A stretch of DNA of 44,871 nucleotides, from contig ONAG01000021.1 of NCBI GenBank assembly GCA_900315745.1, positions 1 to 44,871 of the forward strand, in the 5' to 3' direction. The position numbers and the translations under genes were made by a program. The DNA is from an uncultured Prevotellaceae bacterium. Its GTDB lineage: Bacteria > Bacteroidota > Bacteroidia > Bacteroidales > Bacteroidaceae. The notes beneath the pieces are model-generated. The model was not told the DNA's origin. It did not search any database and saw only the letters and a list, made by a program, of their open reading frames with translations. Positions 1-8,411 of the stretch are shown here, one piece after another; position 1 is the stretch's first letter; each line of letters opens with the position of its first letter.

Positions 1-89
1 TGCGCCTTGATTCTTTGAGCAAGAGGTCCAATTCGGGGCAATTTGTCACATTTTTATCTCGACTGGCTTATAAATCCCCAATTTTTATC

Positions 90-97
90 TAAATTTG
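90..97 (+). promoter_or_regulatory. Putative -7 box for the restriction-modification module
   Basis: TAAATTTG matches the Bacteroidota -7 consensus TAnnTTTG and lies about 45 bp before the remains of the XRE controller gene. No good TTTG -33 element is seen at the expected distance, so the promoter is only partly supported. The first 90 bases show no recognisable gene. Confidence 0.4.
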
Positions 98-137
98 CAC
101 CAATCTTTATCTTTATAGGATATCTTGGCAAAGTTAA

Positions 138-317
138 ATAAAAGCTGTTCTTGCCGAACAAGAGAAAAACAACAAGTGGTTGGCAGAACAATTGGGCAAG
201 TCTGCTTGTACTGTTAGCAAATGGTGCAACAATGTTGTTCAACCCGATTTGAACACACTTGATAAGATTGTGAAACTGCTTGTAGTTAATGTAAAAGAAC
301 TTTTAAACGATACCTAA
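138..317 (+). pseudogene. XRE-family HTH regulator, 5' end broken
   Basis: The frame ending with TAA at 315-317 reads as a typical small Cro/C1-type helix-turn-helix regulator: KWLAEQLGKSACTVSKWCNN, then QPDLNTLDKIVKLL and a KELL ending. Such proteins often precede Eco57I-class restriction-modification genes in Bacteroidota and act as controllers. The frame has no usable start: a TAA at 135-137 lies directly upstream, and the next in-frame TTG would remove helix 1. Just upstream, TTG-GCA-AAG-TTA-AAT (125-139) encodes the N-terminal residues expected of such proteins but in another frame, so a small deletion near 140 is likely. Seen: stop and frame conflict. Inferred: the gene is inactive. A sequencing error or an unusual ATA start at 138 would be the alternatives. 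Confidence 0.6.
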
Positions 318-351
318 ACAAGGATATAATCGAAGACAATTAAAACGTGGT

Positions 352-1443
352 ATGACAATGTACAAAGACTTAATCAACAACATTTGTAAAAATATCCATA
401 CAGGGCTTGTCGATTTTGACGAGCCACGGAGCGAAGCATCTATGCCAACACAAGCATCATCCGAGTTTATCACAAATAAACAACAAGGAGATTGGGCTGA
501 AGACGTTATTTTCAGAGCAATCAATGACAACTCTGATAGTATTGTTGCCGTTAGATATGGAAAGTCAGATGATTTGGTTGCTGGAGATGCTGGGTTTGAA
601 CAGTTTTTTATTGACTATCAAAATGAGTTGGATACAATTGGTAAAAGGCCTGATTTACTTCTGTTTAACAAGTGTGATTTTGACGAACAGCTTGGTTATG
701 ACATTAGTTCTCAGAGAAGTAGCGAAATTAGCGAATATGTTTCTAAAGCCATTGCTAGTATAGAAGTTCGTTCTAGTGCTTTTTTGATTAATAAATACAC
801 AGAAGAAGCTAATAGAGTCGTTCGTGAAAATACTGATAGAGCAATAGAGCTAAAGAGTGAGGTGTTGTCGGGTTACATCGATTTGCTGAAACAAAAGCGT
901 CCTGAACTTATTGATTTATTGCAACAGTTAAATGAAACTTCTGTTAGGACTCTTGATTTCAGGGTAACCTCATGGCGTTCTTCACAACGCCTGCAGGAAC
1001 TATCTTTAAAACTATCAGAAATAAAGAAATGCCTAAAAACCATTCAAAAAAGGAATTCTCTATCAATTACTCCTAAAGTAGAGGATCTTAAAGTAGTTCA
1101 TAAGTGGATTATGACATACAATGTTCCACATTTCTATGTTCAGGTGTTTTTTGACCGCGTTTATGGCATATCTTTCAAGCATATCCTGGAACTTATTTCC
1201 AATCCTGATTTAGAAGACGACAAGTATTTTATTGAACAGGACACCAAAAATCAGAATAAGACAACTATAAAAATTCCATCTCAAGATGGAGTTTGCTTAG
1301 CACAGGCTGTAACAGAACCCAACCACCAGAGTGTACGAAAGGAATTAAACAAAGGACGATTGCTTTTTTATGTGAAATTTGATGGTGGAGAGGCATTCTT
1401 AGATAAAGTGAATTACGATTCATTATTTTGCTGCAATCTATGA
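352..1443 (+). CDS. Type II restriction endonuclease, AccI-like
   Basis: A 363-residue cytoplasmic protein without signal or membrane segments. It lies 34 bp after the broken controller and overlaps the following DNA methylase gene by 4 bp (ATGA), so it is the natural nuclease partner. Features seen: GDWAED near residue 46, KRPDLLLF around 98-105 (PD pair 100-101) and SIEVRSS around 136-142, giving a PD...ExR arrangement like a PD-(D/E)XK catalytic core with Arg in place of Lys. Length and motifs, including KDTKNQNKTTIKI and GRLLFYV, resemble what I recall of the AccI family (GTMKAC cutters, about 366 residues). That assignment is from memory and needs a profile search. The start could also be the ATG at 358. 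The gene is visibly more AT-rich than the chromosome to its right, which fits horizontal acquisition. Confidence 0.65.
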   Translation: MTMYKDLINNICKNIHTGLVDFDEPRSEASMPTQASSEFITNKQQGDWAEDVIFRAINDNSDSIVAVRYGKSDDLVAGDAGFEQFFIDYQNELDTIGKRPDLLLFNKCDFDEQLGYDISSQRSSEISEYVSKAIASIEVRSSAFLINKYTEEANRVVRENTDRAIELKSEVLSGYIDLLKQKRPELIDLLQQLNETSVRTLDFRVTSWRSSQRLQELSLKLSEIKKCLKTIQKRNSLSITPKVEDLKVVHKWIMTYNVPHFYVQVFFDRVYGISFKHILELISNPDLEDDKYFIEQDTKNQNKTTIKIPSQDGVCLAQAVTEPNHQSVRKELNKGRLLFYVKFDGGEAFLDKVNYDSLFCCNL

Positions 1444-3584
1444 TAACGGAAAAGGAATACGTCAACAAAATATCCATTGACCATAGGAAGAAATATGCTC
1501 AGTTTTTTACCCCTGAACTAATTTCCGACTTTATGGCATCATGGGTCGTTGGTGGGAAAAAGGGGAAGCTTGAAATTCTTGAACCAGCCTTTGGTTTAGG
1601 CGTTTTCAGTAGGTCTTTGTATAAACTGAACCCACAAATACGGGTTGTCGGATATGATATAGATAAGACGATTTACGAATACGCTAACCAAAGTTTTGTG
1701 AAGCCAGAATTTAATGTCAGCATTTACAATGAAAATTACATAACTGCTTCGTGGACAGACAAATTTGACGGGATTATATGTAATCCACCATATCTCAAAT
1801 TTCACGACTATGACAATTCTACCCTTATACCCATTGTTAACAGCAAACTGCACACACGCCTAAACGGGTTTACCAATATTTATACGTTGTTTCTTCTGAA
1901 ATCAATTTATCAGATGAAAGAAGGTTCTAGAATGGCGTATATCATACCCTCTGAATTTTTAAATTCAGATTATGGTGTTGAGGTGAAACGTACACTTATA
2001 CAGAGTGGCGTGTTAAAACACGTTATAATAGTCGATTTTACACAATGTGCTTTTGATGATGCCTTAACAACGGCATGTATTCTTCTATGCGAGAACAATG
2101 CAAATTCTGATACTATTTATTTTTCCAACATCAGAAATATCAATGAACTGCAGTCTTCAATGGATGAATATAAGACTTATGCTTCTCATCAACTGAATCC
2201 TGAGGTGAAATGGAAACAATATTATGAGGGCAATAAGTCTTCCCAATATAACAATTTAGTTCCGTTCTCAACATTTGCCAAAGTCTCACGAGGAATAGCA
2301 ACAGGTGCAAATGATTATTTCACTTTTAAGACATCAAAAATCGACTCGTTTAACATTCCCGAATCAATTTTCCGCAGATGTATATGCCACGCCGCGGATG
2401 TAAAAACTCAGATATTCACAGAGAATGATTTTGAGAGCCTGGTTAATGACAATAAAACAGTTTTTCTGTTTAATGGATGCAATGACGAGAATGAGCCCCA
2501 TGTGAAAAAATACATTCGTTTAGGCGAAGAGATAGGTGTTGACAAGAAATATCTAACGGCAAGCCGCAACCCTTGGTATGCGCTCGAAAACAGGCCGCCA
2601 TCACCAATTTGGGTATCGGTGTTCAATAGAAATGGATTACGTTTTGTCCGTAATAAGGCGGGAGTATATAATTTAACTACTTTCCATTGTGTTTATAATA
2701 CAGGGGTAATAGATACGGATATATTGTTTGCGTATCTTGTCACAAATGTTGCCAAAGAAATATTCTTAGATAATTCTCGCCAATATGGTAATGGTTTGGT
2801 AAAATTCGAACCTAACGACTTGAATAAAGGTAAGGTTGTTGATTTAAGGGAACTGACAACTGAAGAAAAAGCATTTATACTAAGAGCTTCTAATGCATTA
2901 CATCTATATGATAGTCTTAACACTCAAACAGTTTCTGTCTTAGACGACTTCTTCAGGGCAAAATATACAAGTGGAGTAACGAATTTAATTAGTTATTCCG
3001 ATAGACTTGAAAGAATTGTTGCAGAGAAAGTCGTTACAAGAGAAATGAAAGTGAGAAACAACAGAATAAAACAGCTCAATTTCTTTGACCTTTTCGACCA
3101 ATACGAATTCGAACCTATTACTCAAAATGACATGGTATGTGAGAACGATGTTGCTGAATACAAGACAGTTCCATGTCGTCAACTATTGCCTATAGACATT
3201 TCAAAGAATCTCCTCATCTGCAACGTCAAGAAGGATAATTGGGAACAGTATCTTGATGGTTCTGCAAAAATCTACTATACAGGAAAAAGGTTTCCGACTA
3301 CTGTTGCGCTCAACAAGCTCTATTACTTTATGCCTTACCTATCGGGCAAGGGCATTCGTGATCTCTATTACATTAAGATTGCTCGCCTCGGATACCGTAA
3401 AGAGGGTCAGGATAATGAGGACAAGAATGACCTTCGTCTCGTTTTTGAGATAGAACGTATCGGCCAGTTATTCGCTAATTACAAAAAAGTAAAGCTTGAA
3501 ATCTGGCGCACATTTACGGATACTAATATGGGAAAAATTCTTCAAATGTATGGTGACATCTATTCAACATCTTCTCAAGATTGA
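1440..3584 (+). CDS. N6-adenine DNA methylase, Eco57I/TaqI class
   Basis: A 714-residue SAM-dependent DNA adenine methyltransferase that should protect the sites cut by the upstream nuclease. Seen: QFFTP at 21-25, motif I ILEPAFGLGVF at about 46-56, and the catalytic motif IV NPPY at 115-118 in GIICNPPYLKF. A TaqI-like specificity region follows (about 270-500). I take the ATG at 1440 as the start because it overlaps the nuclease stop as ATGA; a TTG at 1428 would add four residues and is less likely. The C-terminal 120 residues or so (TGKRFPTTVALNKLYYFMPY and the following strand-rich part) look like an extra domain beyond a minimal gamma-class methylase. A self-contained enzyme combining cutting and methylation is not supported, because the nuclease is separate. 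Confidence 0.88.
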   Translation: MITEKEYVNKISIDHRKKYAQFFTPELISDFMASWVVGGKKGKLEILEPAFGLGVFSRSLYKLNPQIRVVGYDIDKTIYEYANQSFVKPEFNVSIYNENYITASWTDKFDGIICNPPYLKFHDYDNSTLIPIVNSKLHTRLNGFTNIYTLFLLKSIYQMKEGSRMAYIIPSEFLNSDYGVEVKRTLIQSGVLKHVIIVDFTQCAFDDALTTACILLCENNANSDTIYFSNIRNINELQSSMDEYKTYASHQLNPEVKWKQYYEGNKSSQYNNLVPFSTFAKVSRGIATGANDYFTFKTSKIDSFNIPESIFRRCICHAADVKTQIFTENDFESLVNDNKTVFLFNGCNDENEPHVKKYIRLGEEIGVDKKYLTASRNPWYALENRPPSPIWVSVFNRNGLRFVRNKAGVYNLTTFHCVYNTGVIDTDILFAYLVTNVAKEIFLDNSRQYGNGLVKFEPNDLNKGKVVDLRELTTEEKAFILRASNALHLYDSLNTQTVSVLDDFFRAKYTSGVTNLISYSDRLERIVAEKVVTREMKVRNNRIKQLNFFDLFDQYEFEPITQNDMVCENDVAEYKTVPCRQLLPIDISKNLLICNVKKDNWEQYLDGSAKIYYTGKRFPTTVALNKLYYFMPYLSGKGIRDLYYIKIARLGYRKEGQDNEDKNDLRLVFEIERIGQLFANYKKVKLEIWRTFTDTNMGKILQMYGDIYSTSSQD

Positions 3585-3597
3585 CAACATAACAAAC

Positions 3598-3641
3598 AAC
3601 CCCACTGATTTTCAGCAGCAATGCTGATTGTCAGTGGGTTG
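3598..3641 (+). terminator. Hairpin after the methylase gene
   Basis: AACCCCACTGA (3598-3608) pairs with TCAGTGGGTT (3631-3640) with one bulged C, and CAGC/GCTG extends the inner stem. It begins 14 bp after the methylase stop. The T tract after it is poor, so it is a likely but weak intrinsic terminator. Confidence 0.6.
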
Positions 3642-3692
3642 ATTGTTCCCAAAATGTGACACACAAGGCATGGTGGGTAGATTTATGACAAA

Positions 3693-3733
3693 AGTGAGGA
3701 TGTGCCTATTTTGACTCATCCTCACTTATTTTT
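3693..3733. terminator. Bidirectional terminator with conserved loop
   Basis: AGTGAGGATG (3693-3702) and CATCCTCACT (3717-3726) form a perfect 10-bp stem followed by TATTTTT. It lies between the convergent methylase gene and the 86-residue minus-strand gene and can serve both. Read on the minus strand, the loop contains GTCAAAATAGGCA, which also occurs in the hairpin at 44774-44805. Confidence 0.75.
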
Positions 3734-3765
3734 ACATACGTAGTACAATAGAAGCAAAACTCCAT

Positions 3766-4026
3766 TTAGTAGTATCTTCGTGCCATGTTTGCTATGGCGT
3801 AATGGTTGGGCACCATGTTGCCCTGACCGTCACGCTCTACAAGCAAGTTGATATTGTAGGAATCGCAATACTTGCATTCATTGGGATTGTCGATTACGGT
3901 TTCCATCAACTCTGGCTGCACCACCAATGAAGCATTGTTAGGGTATGCCTCGGGATGGCGTATGAAATGCCATATCAATTCTGTTACATTTGTAGTATAT
4001 GTCCTAATGTCATTGAATTTCCTCAT
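3766..4026 (-). CDS. Hypothetical 86-residue protein with a CxxC motif
   Basis: A small protein I do not recognise. Seen: a basic N-terminus starting MRKFNDIRTYTTNV, a CKYC pair near residue 52, and a C-terminus ending in MARRYY. There is no signal peptide or membrane segment. The single CxxC could bind a metal only as part of a dimer or partner site. A TATTTTTG -7 box lies about 60 bp upstream on the minus strand and a strong terminator follows, so it looks like a real single-gene transcription unit. It stands between the restriction-modification module and the sugar kinase gene. No function is proposed. Confidence 0.55.
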   Translation of the reverse strand: MRKFNDIRTYTTNVTELIWHFIRHPEAYPNNASLVVQPELMETVIDNPNECKYCDSYNINLLVERDGQGNMVPNHYAIANMARRYY

Positions 4027-4084
4027 ATTAGATTCTCTTTTTTTGTGATTCTAAATATTAGACGAAGAAATCAAGACAATATTA

Positions 4085-4092
4085 CAAAAATA
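4085..4092 (-). promoter_or_regulatory. Putative -7 box for the 86-residue gene
   Basis: On the minus strand this reads TATTTTTG, matching TAnnTTTG, about 60 bp before the start codon at 4026. The -33 region is AT-rich without a clear TTTG. Confidence 0.35.
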
Positions 4093-4168
4093 GGTTTTTA
4101 TTTAAATTTCTTTATGAAAAATTTATAAAAAAGGCTGAATCAATGTCAACAAAATTCCCCTACTTCCC

Positions 4169-5008
4169 CTATTTATGATAATCCACAAGTCCCATCATCG
4201 GACTCTGTTCCACCCTGTCAAGCATGAAGCCTTCTGTTTCAGCAGCCTCAGACAATTGGGCGTGAAAATAATAAGCTATGCTTCCAATAGCCCTGACAGG
4301 CAAGTCACTATGCCCATATTGCACCAGGTTGCGTCGGAAGAAATCCCGGAAGCTCATGATGACAAGTTGCCTCACCTCCTCCACATTCAAATGATCATGT
4401 ATGAAATGAGTTGCTTGCGCCAAATATCTGTTGGGCAAAGGCTGTCTATAGACATGCTGAATAATGTCAGCCACATTCTGCCCCGTGGCTTCAACATATT
4501 CATCAAGCATCCCATCAGGCATCAAGCCCTTGCACAATGCACCCAAGAACAACTTGCCCAGGACCGCGCCACTACCCTCGTCGCCAAGGATGAACCCAAG
4601 AGGAGGGGTGTTCTTCACAACCTCTTTCCCGTCATATAGTCCGGAGTTGGACCCTGTCCCCAAGATACAAGCAATGCCGCTGTCGTGTCCGAAAAGTGAA
4701 CGTGCCGCTCCTATCAGGTCTCCTTGCACATCCACGTTTTCCACTCCCGTCACTGCAAAAATGTTGTCACGCATCCGTTGTTGCATCTCAGGCCTGATGC
4801 CAGCCCCATAGAAATAAATGGCTGTCAAGTGTCCTATTTGCTGCTTGGGCAAAACCTCCACAACCAATCTGTTCAAAATCAGCCGTATTTCCTCATCATT
4901 CTGGAAAAAAGGATTGATGCCCTGTGTTGCATGTCGGGACACTACCGTTCCATTATTTGCCAAGCACCAGTCTGTCTTGGTGCTTCCGCTATCCGCTATC
5001 AATATCAT
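4169..5008 (-). CDS. BadF/BadG/BcrA/BcrD-type kinase (GlcNAc kinase-like)
   Basis: A 279-residue ASKHA-fold ATPase expected to phosphorylate an amino sugar such as N-acetylglucosamine in the cytoplasm, probably in peptidoglycan or glycan salvage. Seen: the phosphate-1 motif DSGSTKTDW at residues 6-14, the GDLIGAARSLFG segment, the phosphate-2 loop GTGSNSGLY, and DEGSGAVLGK before the C-terminal lobe. Length fits the short Bacteroidota members. It is monocistronic and divergent from the mscS-like gene, with a TACCTTTG -7 box upstream. The substrate cannot be read from the sequence; other BadF-family roles are possible. Confidence 0.8.
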   Translation of the reverse strand: MILIADSGSTKTDWCLANNGTVVSRHATQGINPFFQNDEEIRLILNRLVVEVLPKQQIGHLTAIYFYGAGIRPEMQQRMRDNIFAVTGVENVDVQGDLIGAARSLFGHDSGIACILGTGSNSGLYDGKEVVKNTPPLGFILGDEGSGAVLGKLFLGALCKGLMPDGMLDEYVEATGQNVADIIQHVYRQPLPNRYLAQATHFIHDHLNVEEVRQLVIMSFRDFFRRNLVQYGHSDLPVRAIGSIAYYFHAQLSEAAETEGFMLDRVEQSPMMGLVDYHK

Positions 5009-5034
5009 TGCAATAACTTGTTGTTTTTAGAAGG

Positions 5035-5042
5035 CAAAGGTA
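5035..5042 (-). promoter_or_regulatory. Putative -7 box for the BadF-type kinase
   Basis: On the minus strand this reads TACCTTTG, matching TAnnTTTG, 27 bp before the start codon at 5008. No clear TTTG occurs at the -33 position. On the plus strand of the same divergent spacer, TAACTTCG at 5138-5145 is a one-mismatch -7 candidate for the channel gene. Confidence 0.4.
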
Positions 5043-5249
5043 ATGAAATCACACACCAGTATGAAGGAAATACCAAGGAAAAATGCCATTGACACGAAAA
5101 AAAACACTCCCAATACCCGCAATCCGAAAAAAATGCTTAACTTCGCAGTTCAAAAAGATTCATAAGACAGGTAAACATAGTCATCAGCGACTATCGCAAA
5201 ACAACAAGAAGGTAAAAAGTAAATAAAAGAGCATCATCAACAAGGCATC

Positions 5250-7631
5250 ATGGTAAAGAAGACAATCCTTTTGCTACTAACAATGCTGACACAAGTCCTT
5301 CCTTCTCACGCCGTGCTGAAGGAGAAGGATTTGGAGAACACCCTTTCCATTCTTCGCCAAGAAATCACAAACTATTACAGAGACTTGCAAGACGAAGCCA
5401 AGGGACACAAGCTTTATCGTGACATAGTGATAAAGGAACTTGTGGATATTTCTCAGCGCAGCAACCAGAACGCCCTGATGATATACTCGCAAAAGCCAGA
5501 CTATGTGTTCGACCTCACATACGCCTGCAACGAGGTGACACAACTCTATCGTGACTACCACAGGCGCATTCAACCCTTCAAAAGCAGCATCGACAACATA
5601 GACACGGAGATAGAACGCTATGACAGTCTGAAAGTTAGCCTCAACAACATGAGCGTGCGACTCCTGTCCGACAAAGCAAAGATAGACCGCAACGTCTGTC
5701 TGACACTTGCCGTGTGCATCGACCGCATGTTGCGCGAGAACCGCCAAAGCATGAGCGACTACATCAAGATTTACCAAACAACAGAGGAAAGGCTTGAAAG
5801 GCTCAACAAGTTCGCCAACTTGCAGTATAACGAGATACAAAACAACATTTTCCGCAATGGAGGTGAAAACTACATAGCCATACTCTCCAACTTTCAGTCG
5901 CGCCTTTCGAAAACCAAGGAGACCGTTTTTGAGAAATACGAACCCAAAGACGAGGTACACTCCCAATGGGACAGCCGCATGATAATAGGACTGTTTGTCA
6001 CAATGGCCATCTTTGCATTGGCGGCAATGGCAATCAGCTTCATTGGCACGAGAATCATACGACGGAAGTTGGGCAACGACCGCCCGAGCAAGAAACGCAC
6101 CGTGATAATCATGGCCGCCACGGTTATCATCTTTGCCATAGCACTGCAACTGATACGCATCACCTGGGAACAGAACTTCTTCATCATGGCAAGCGGCCTG
6201 CTCACGCAATATGCCTGGCTCTTGGGTGTCATACTGTTGTCTCTGCTGCTTCGTGTGGGTTCCGACCAGATCATGAACGCCCTGCGCATTTATGCGCCAC
6301 TCATATGCATCGGATTCATAGTCATCGCATTCCGCATAATCCTCATCCCGAATGAACTTGTAGATCTCATATTGCCCCCCATCCTCCTCATTTGCGCCAT
6401 CTGGCAATGGTGGGTGATAAGCAGGCACAACGACAACATACCCAATTCAGATGTATTCTATACATATATTTCGATGGTTGTGTTTGTCGCCTCTGTGGTC
6501 TGTTCATGGATAGGATACACACTCCTCAGTGTGCAGCTTCTCATTTGGTGGATAATGCAACTCACTTGCATACTGACCATAACATGCTTGCGGTCGTGGA
6601 TAAAGAACTATGGCAAGCGTCATGATTTCGAGAACAAGCCCATCACAGAGTCATGGTTCTACGACCTTCTCTACAGCGTGCTCCTTCCCTCTCTTGGTGT
6701 GATGTCGGTTCTTCTTGCCATTTATTGGGCTGCTTCCGTATTCAACCTTACAGAACTCACCTGGCGCATCTTCACCTACAAGTTCATCGAGGCTCCAAGC
6801 ATCACCATCAGTGTGCTCAACATAGCATTGGTAATCATCCTCTGGATGGTGTTCTCCTACCTGAACCATACTGCCAAGTCGCTGCTGAAGCATTATTTCA
6901 TGATGAAAGACCCAGACAGTGCCGAGAGCCGGTTTGTGATGGGTAAGAATGTCATTCAACTTCTTGTGTGGGGCATCTGGCTCATTGTCAGCCTTGCCAT
7001 CTGCCGTGTGGACAACACTTGGCTGGTGGTGGTCTCGGGCGGTCTCTCCACCGGCGTGGGCTTTGCGTCGAAAGATATTCTGGAGAACATCTACTACGGC
7101 ATCTCGCTCATGGCGGGCCGCATCAAGGTGGGCGACTGGATAATATGTGACGGCATCCGAGGAAAGGTGAGCTCCATAAGCTATACAAGCACGATGCTCG
7201 AATCTGTTGACGGTTCGGTGATTGCCTTCCAAAACAGTCAGCTATTCACCAAGAACTACAAGAACATGACCAAGAATCATGGTTATGAGATGCACCTTCT
7301 GGATGTGGGCGTGGCATACGGCACCGACATAGAGAAGACTCGCAAATTGCTTGTTGACGCACTCTCGGAACTTCCCTTCATCAAGGAAGACCCCAACCAA
7401 CACCCCGTCAGCGTGCTCCTTCGGGAGTTCGGAGATAGCAGTGTCAACCTGAAAGTAGTGGTTTGGGTGCCCGTGCAGACACAATATTCCGACGATTGCA
7501 TGATATTGGAATGCGTCTATCAGACCCTGAATACCAACGGCATCGAGATACCATTCCCACAACGCGACTTGCATATCGTAAGCTCCAAACTACCCTTGCA
7601 AGAGGAATTGGGAGCGTTGACAAAACAATAA
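5250..7631 (+). CDS. MscS-family mechanosensitive channel, large type
   Basis: A 793-residue inner-membrane protein expected to act as a tension-gated channel that releases solutes during hypo-osmotic shock. Seen: an N-terminal signal peptide (about 1-22), a helical periplasmic region to about residue 240, then many hydrophobic segments (about 245-580). The conserved MscS core starts near residue 588, with the pore helix GGLSTGVGFASKDILENI and then the beta domain GDWIICDGIRGKVSSISY. A C-terminal alpha/beta domain follows to FPQRDLHI. It is more than twice the size of E. coli MscS and resembles the larger MscK/YbdG-type homologues. The gene is 27 bp from kdsA and probably cotranscribed with it. 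Confidence 0.88.
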   Translation: MVKKTILLLLTMLTQVLPSHAVLKEKDLENTLSILRQEITNYYRDLQDEAKGHKLYRDIVIKELVDISQRSNQNALMIYSQKPDYVFDLTYACNEVTQLYRDYHRRIQPFKSSIDNIDTEIERYDSLKVSLNNMSVRLLSDKAKIDRNVCLTLAVCIDRMLRENRQSMSDYIKIYQTTEERLERLNKFANLQYNEIQNNIFRNGGENYIAILSNFQSRLSKTKETVFEKYEPKDEVHSQWDSRMIIGLFVTMAIFALAAMAISFIGTRIIRRKLGNDRPSKKRTVIIMAATVIIFAIALQLIRITWEQNFFIMASGLLTQYAWLLGVILLSLLLRVGSDQIMNALRIYAPLICIGFIVIAFRIILIPNELVDLILPPILLICAIWQWWVISRHNDNIPNSDVFYTYISMVVFVASVVCSWIGYTLLSVQLLIWWIMQLTCILTITCLRSWIKNYGKRHDFENKPITESWFYDLLYSVLLPSLGVMSVLLAIYWAASVFNLTELTWRIFTYKFIEAPSITISVLNIALVIILWMVFSYLNHTAKSLLKHYFMMKDPDSAESRFVMGKNVIQLLVWGIWLIVSLAICRVDNTWLVVVSGGLSTGVGFASKDILENIYYGISLMAGRIKVGDWIICDGIRGKVSSISYTSTMLESVDGSVIAFQNSQLFTKNYKNMTKNHGYEMHLLDVGVAYGTDIEKTRKLLVDALSELPFIKEDPNQHPVSVLLREFGDSSVNLKVVVWVPVQTQYSDDCMILECVYQTLNTNGIEIPFPQRDLHIVSSKLPLQEELGALTKQ

Positions 7632-7658
7632 AAACAGTCAAACCATCATAATATCCGA

Positions 7659-8411
7659 ATGAAACCGATCTTCATTGCAGGCCCATGTGTCATTGAGTCG
7701 GAACAGCTGCTAAACGCCGTGGCAGAGGTTTTGATAGGCATAAACACACGTTTAGGCATAGATATCATTTTCAAGTCTTCGTTCGACAAGGCAAACCGCA
7801 CCTCGGCATCATCGTTTCGCGGCCCAGGCATTGACAAGGGACTCCAAATGCTGTTGGATGTGAAATCCAAGTACGGGCTTCGCATCCTCACCGACATTCA
7901 CGAGTCTTGGCAGGCGGCTCCTGCGGGAGAAGTGGCCGACGTGCTGCAAATACCTGCCTTCCTGTGCCGCCAGACCGACCTGTTAGCTGCAGCGGCACAC
8001 ACCGGCCGCACAGTAAACATAAAGAAAGCACAGTTCCTCAGCGGGCGCGACATGCGCTACCCTGTGGAAAAGGCACTCGATGCTGGTGCAAGCGAGGTGT
8101 GGCTTACTGAGCGTGGCAACACTTTCGGGTACAACAACCTTGTGGTGGACTTCCGCAACATTCCCGACATGCTTGAGGTTGTGCCCCGCGTCATCATGGA
8201 CTGCACACACAGCGTGCAACGCCCAGGAGCTGGCGCTGGCAAGACCATTGGCGACCGCCGCTTCGTGCCATCGATGGCAATGGCGGCAAAAGCCTTTGGA
8301 GCAACGGGGTATTTCTTTGAGGTGCACCCCAACCCCGACAAAGCCTTAAGCGATGGACCAAACATGCTCCCCATCCACCAGCTGGAAGAGGTGCTGAAAA
8401 AACTCATCTAA
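7659..8411 (+). CDS. kdsA: 3-deoxy-8-phosphooctulonate synthase
   Basis: A 250-residue cytoplasmic enzyme that condenses phosphoenolpyruvate with arabinose 5-phosphate to give Kdo 8-phosphate, a lipopolysaccharide core precursor. Seen: IAGPCVIES at 6-14, KSSFDKANRTS, LTDIHE, GNTFGYNNLVVDFR, CTHSVQRPG, and FFEVHPNPDKALSDGPN near the C-terminus. Cys10 in GPCVIES, with the His, Glu and Asp of the later motifs, marks the metal-dependent class known from Aquifex; metal-independent enzymes such as that of E. coli have Asn at this position. Its stop is directly followed by the kdsD start, so the two enzymes of adjacent steps are likely translated together. Confidence 0.95.
   Translation: MKPIFIAGPCVIESEQLLNAVAEVLIGINTRLGIDIIFKSSFDKANRTSASSFRGPGIDKGLQMLLDVKSKYGLRILTDIHESWQAAPAGEVADVLQIPAFLCRQTDLLAAAAHTGRTVNIKKAQFLSGRDMRYPVEKALDAGASEVWLTERGNTFGYNNLVVDFRNIPDMLEVVPRVIMDCTHSVQRPGAGAGKTIGDRRFVPSMAMAAKAFGATGYFFEVHPNPDKALSDGPNMLPIHQLEEVLKKLI

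Noticed and set aside
5277-6428. Long open frame (383 codons) on the minus strand inside the MscS gene
   Set aside because: It is fully antisense to a gene with clear MscS motifs, has an odd composition rich in His, Tyr and Val and no recognisable motif; it is a shadow of the codon usage of the real gene.
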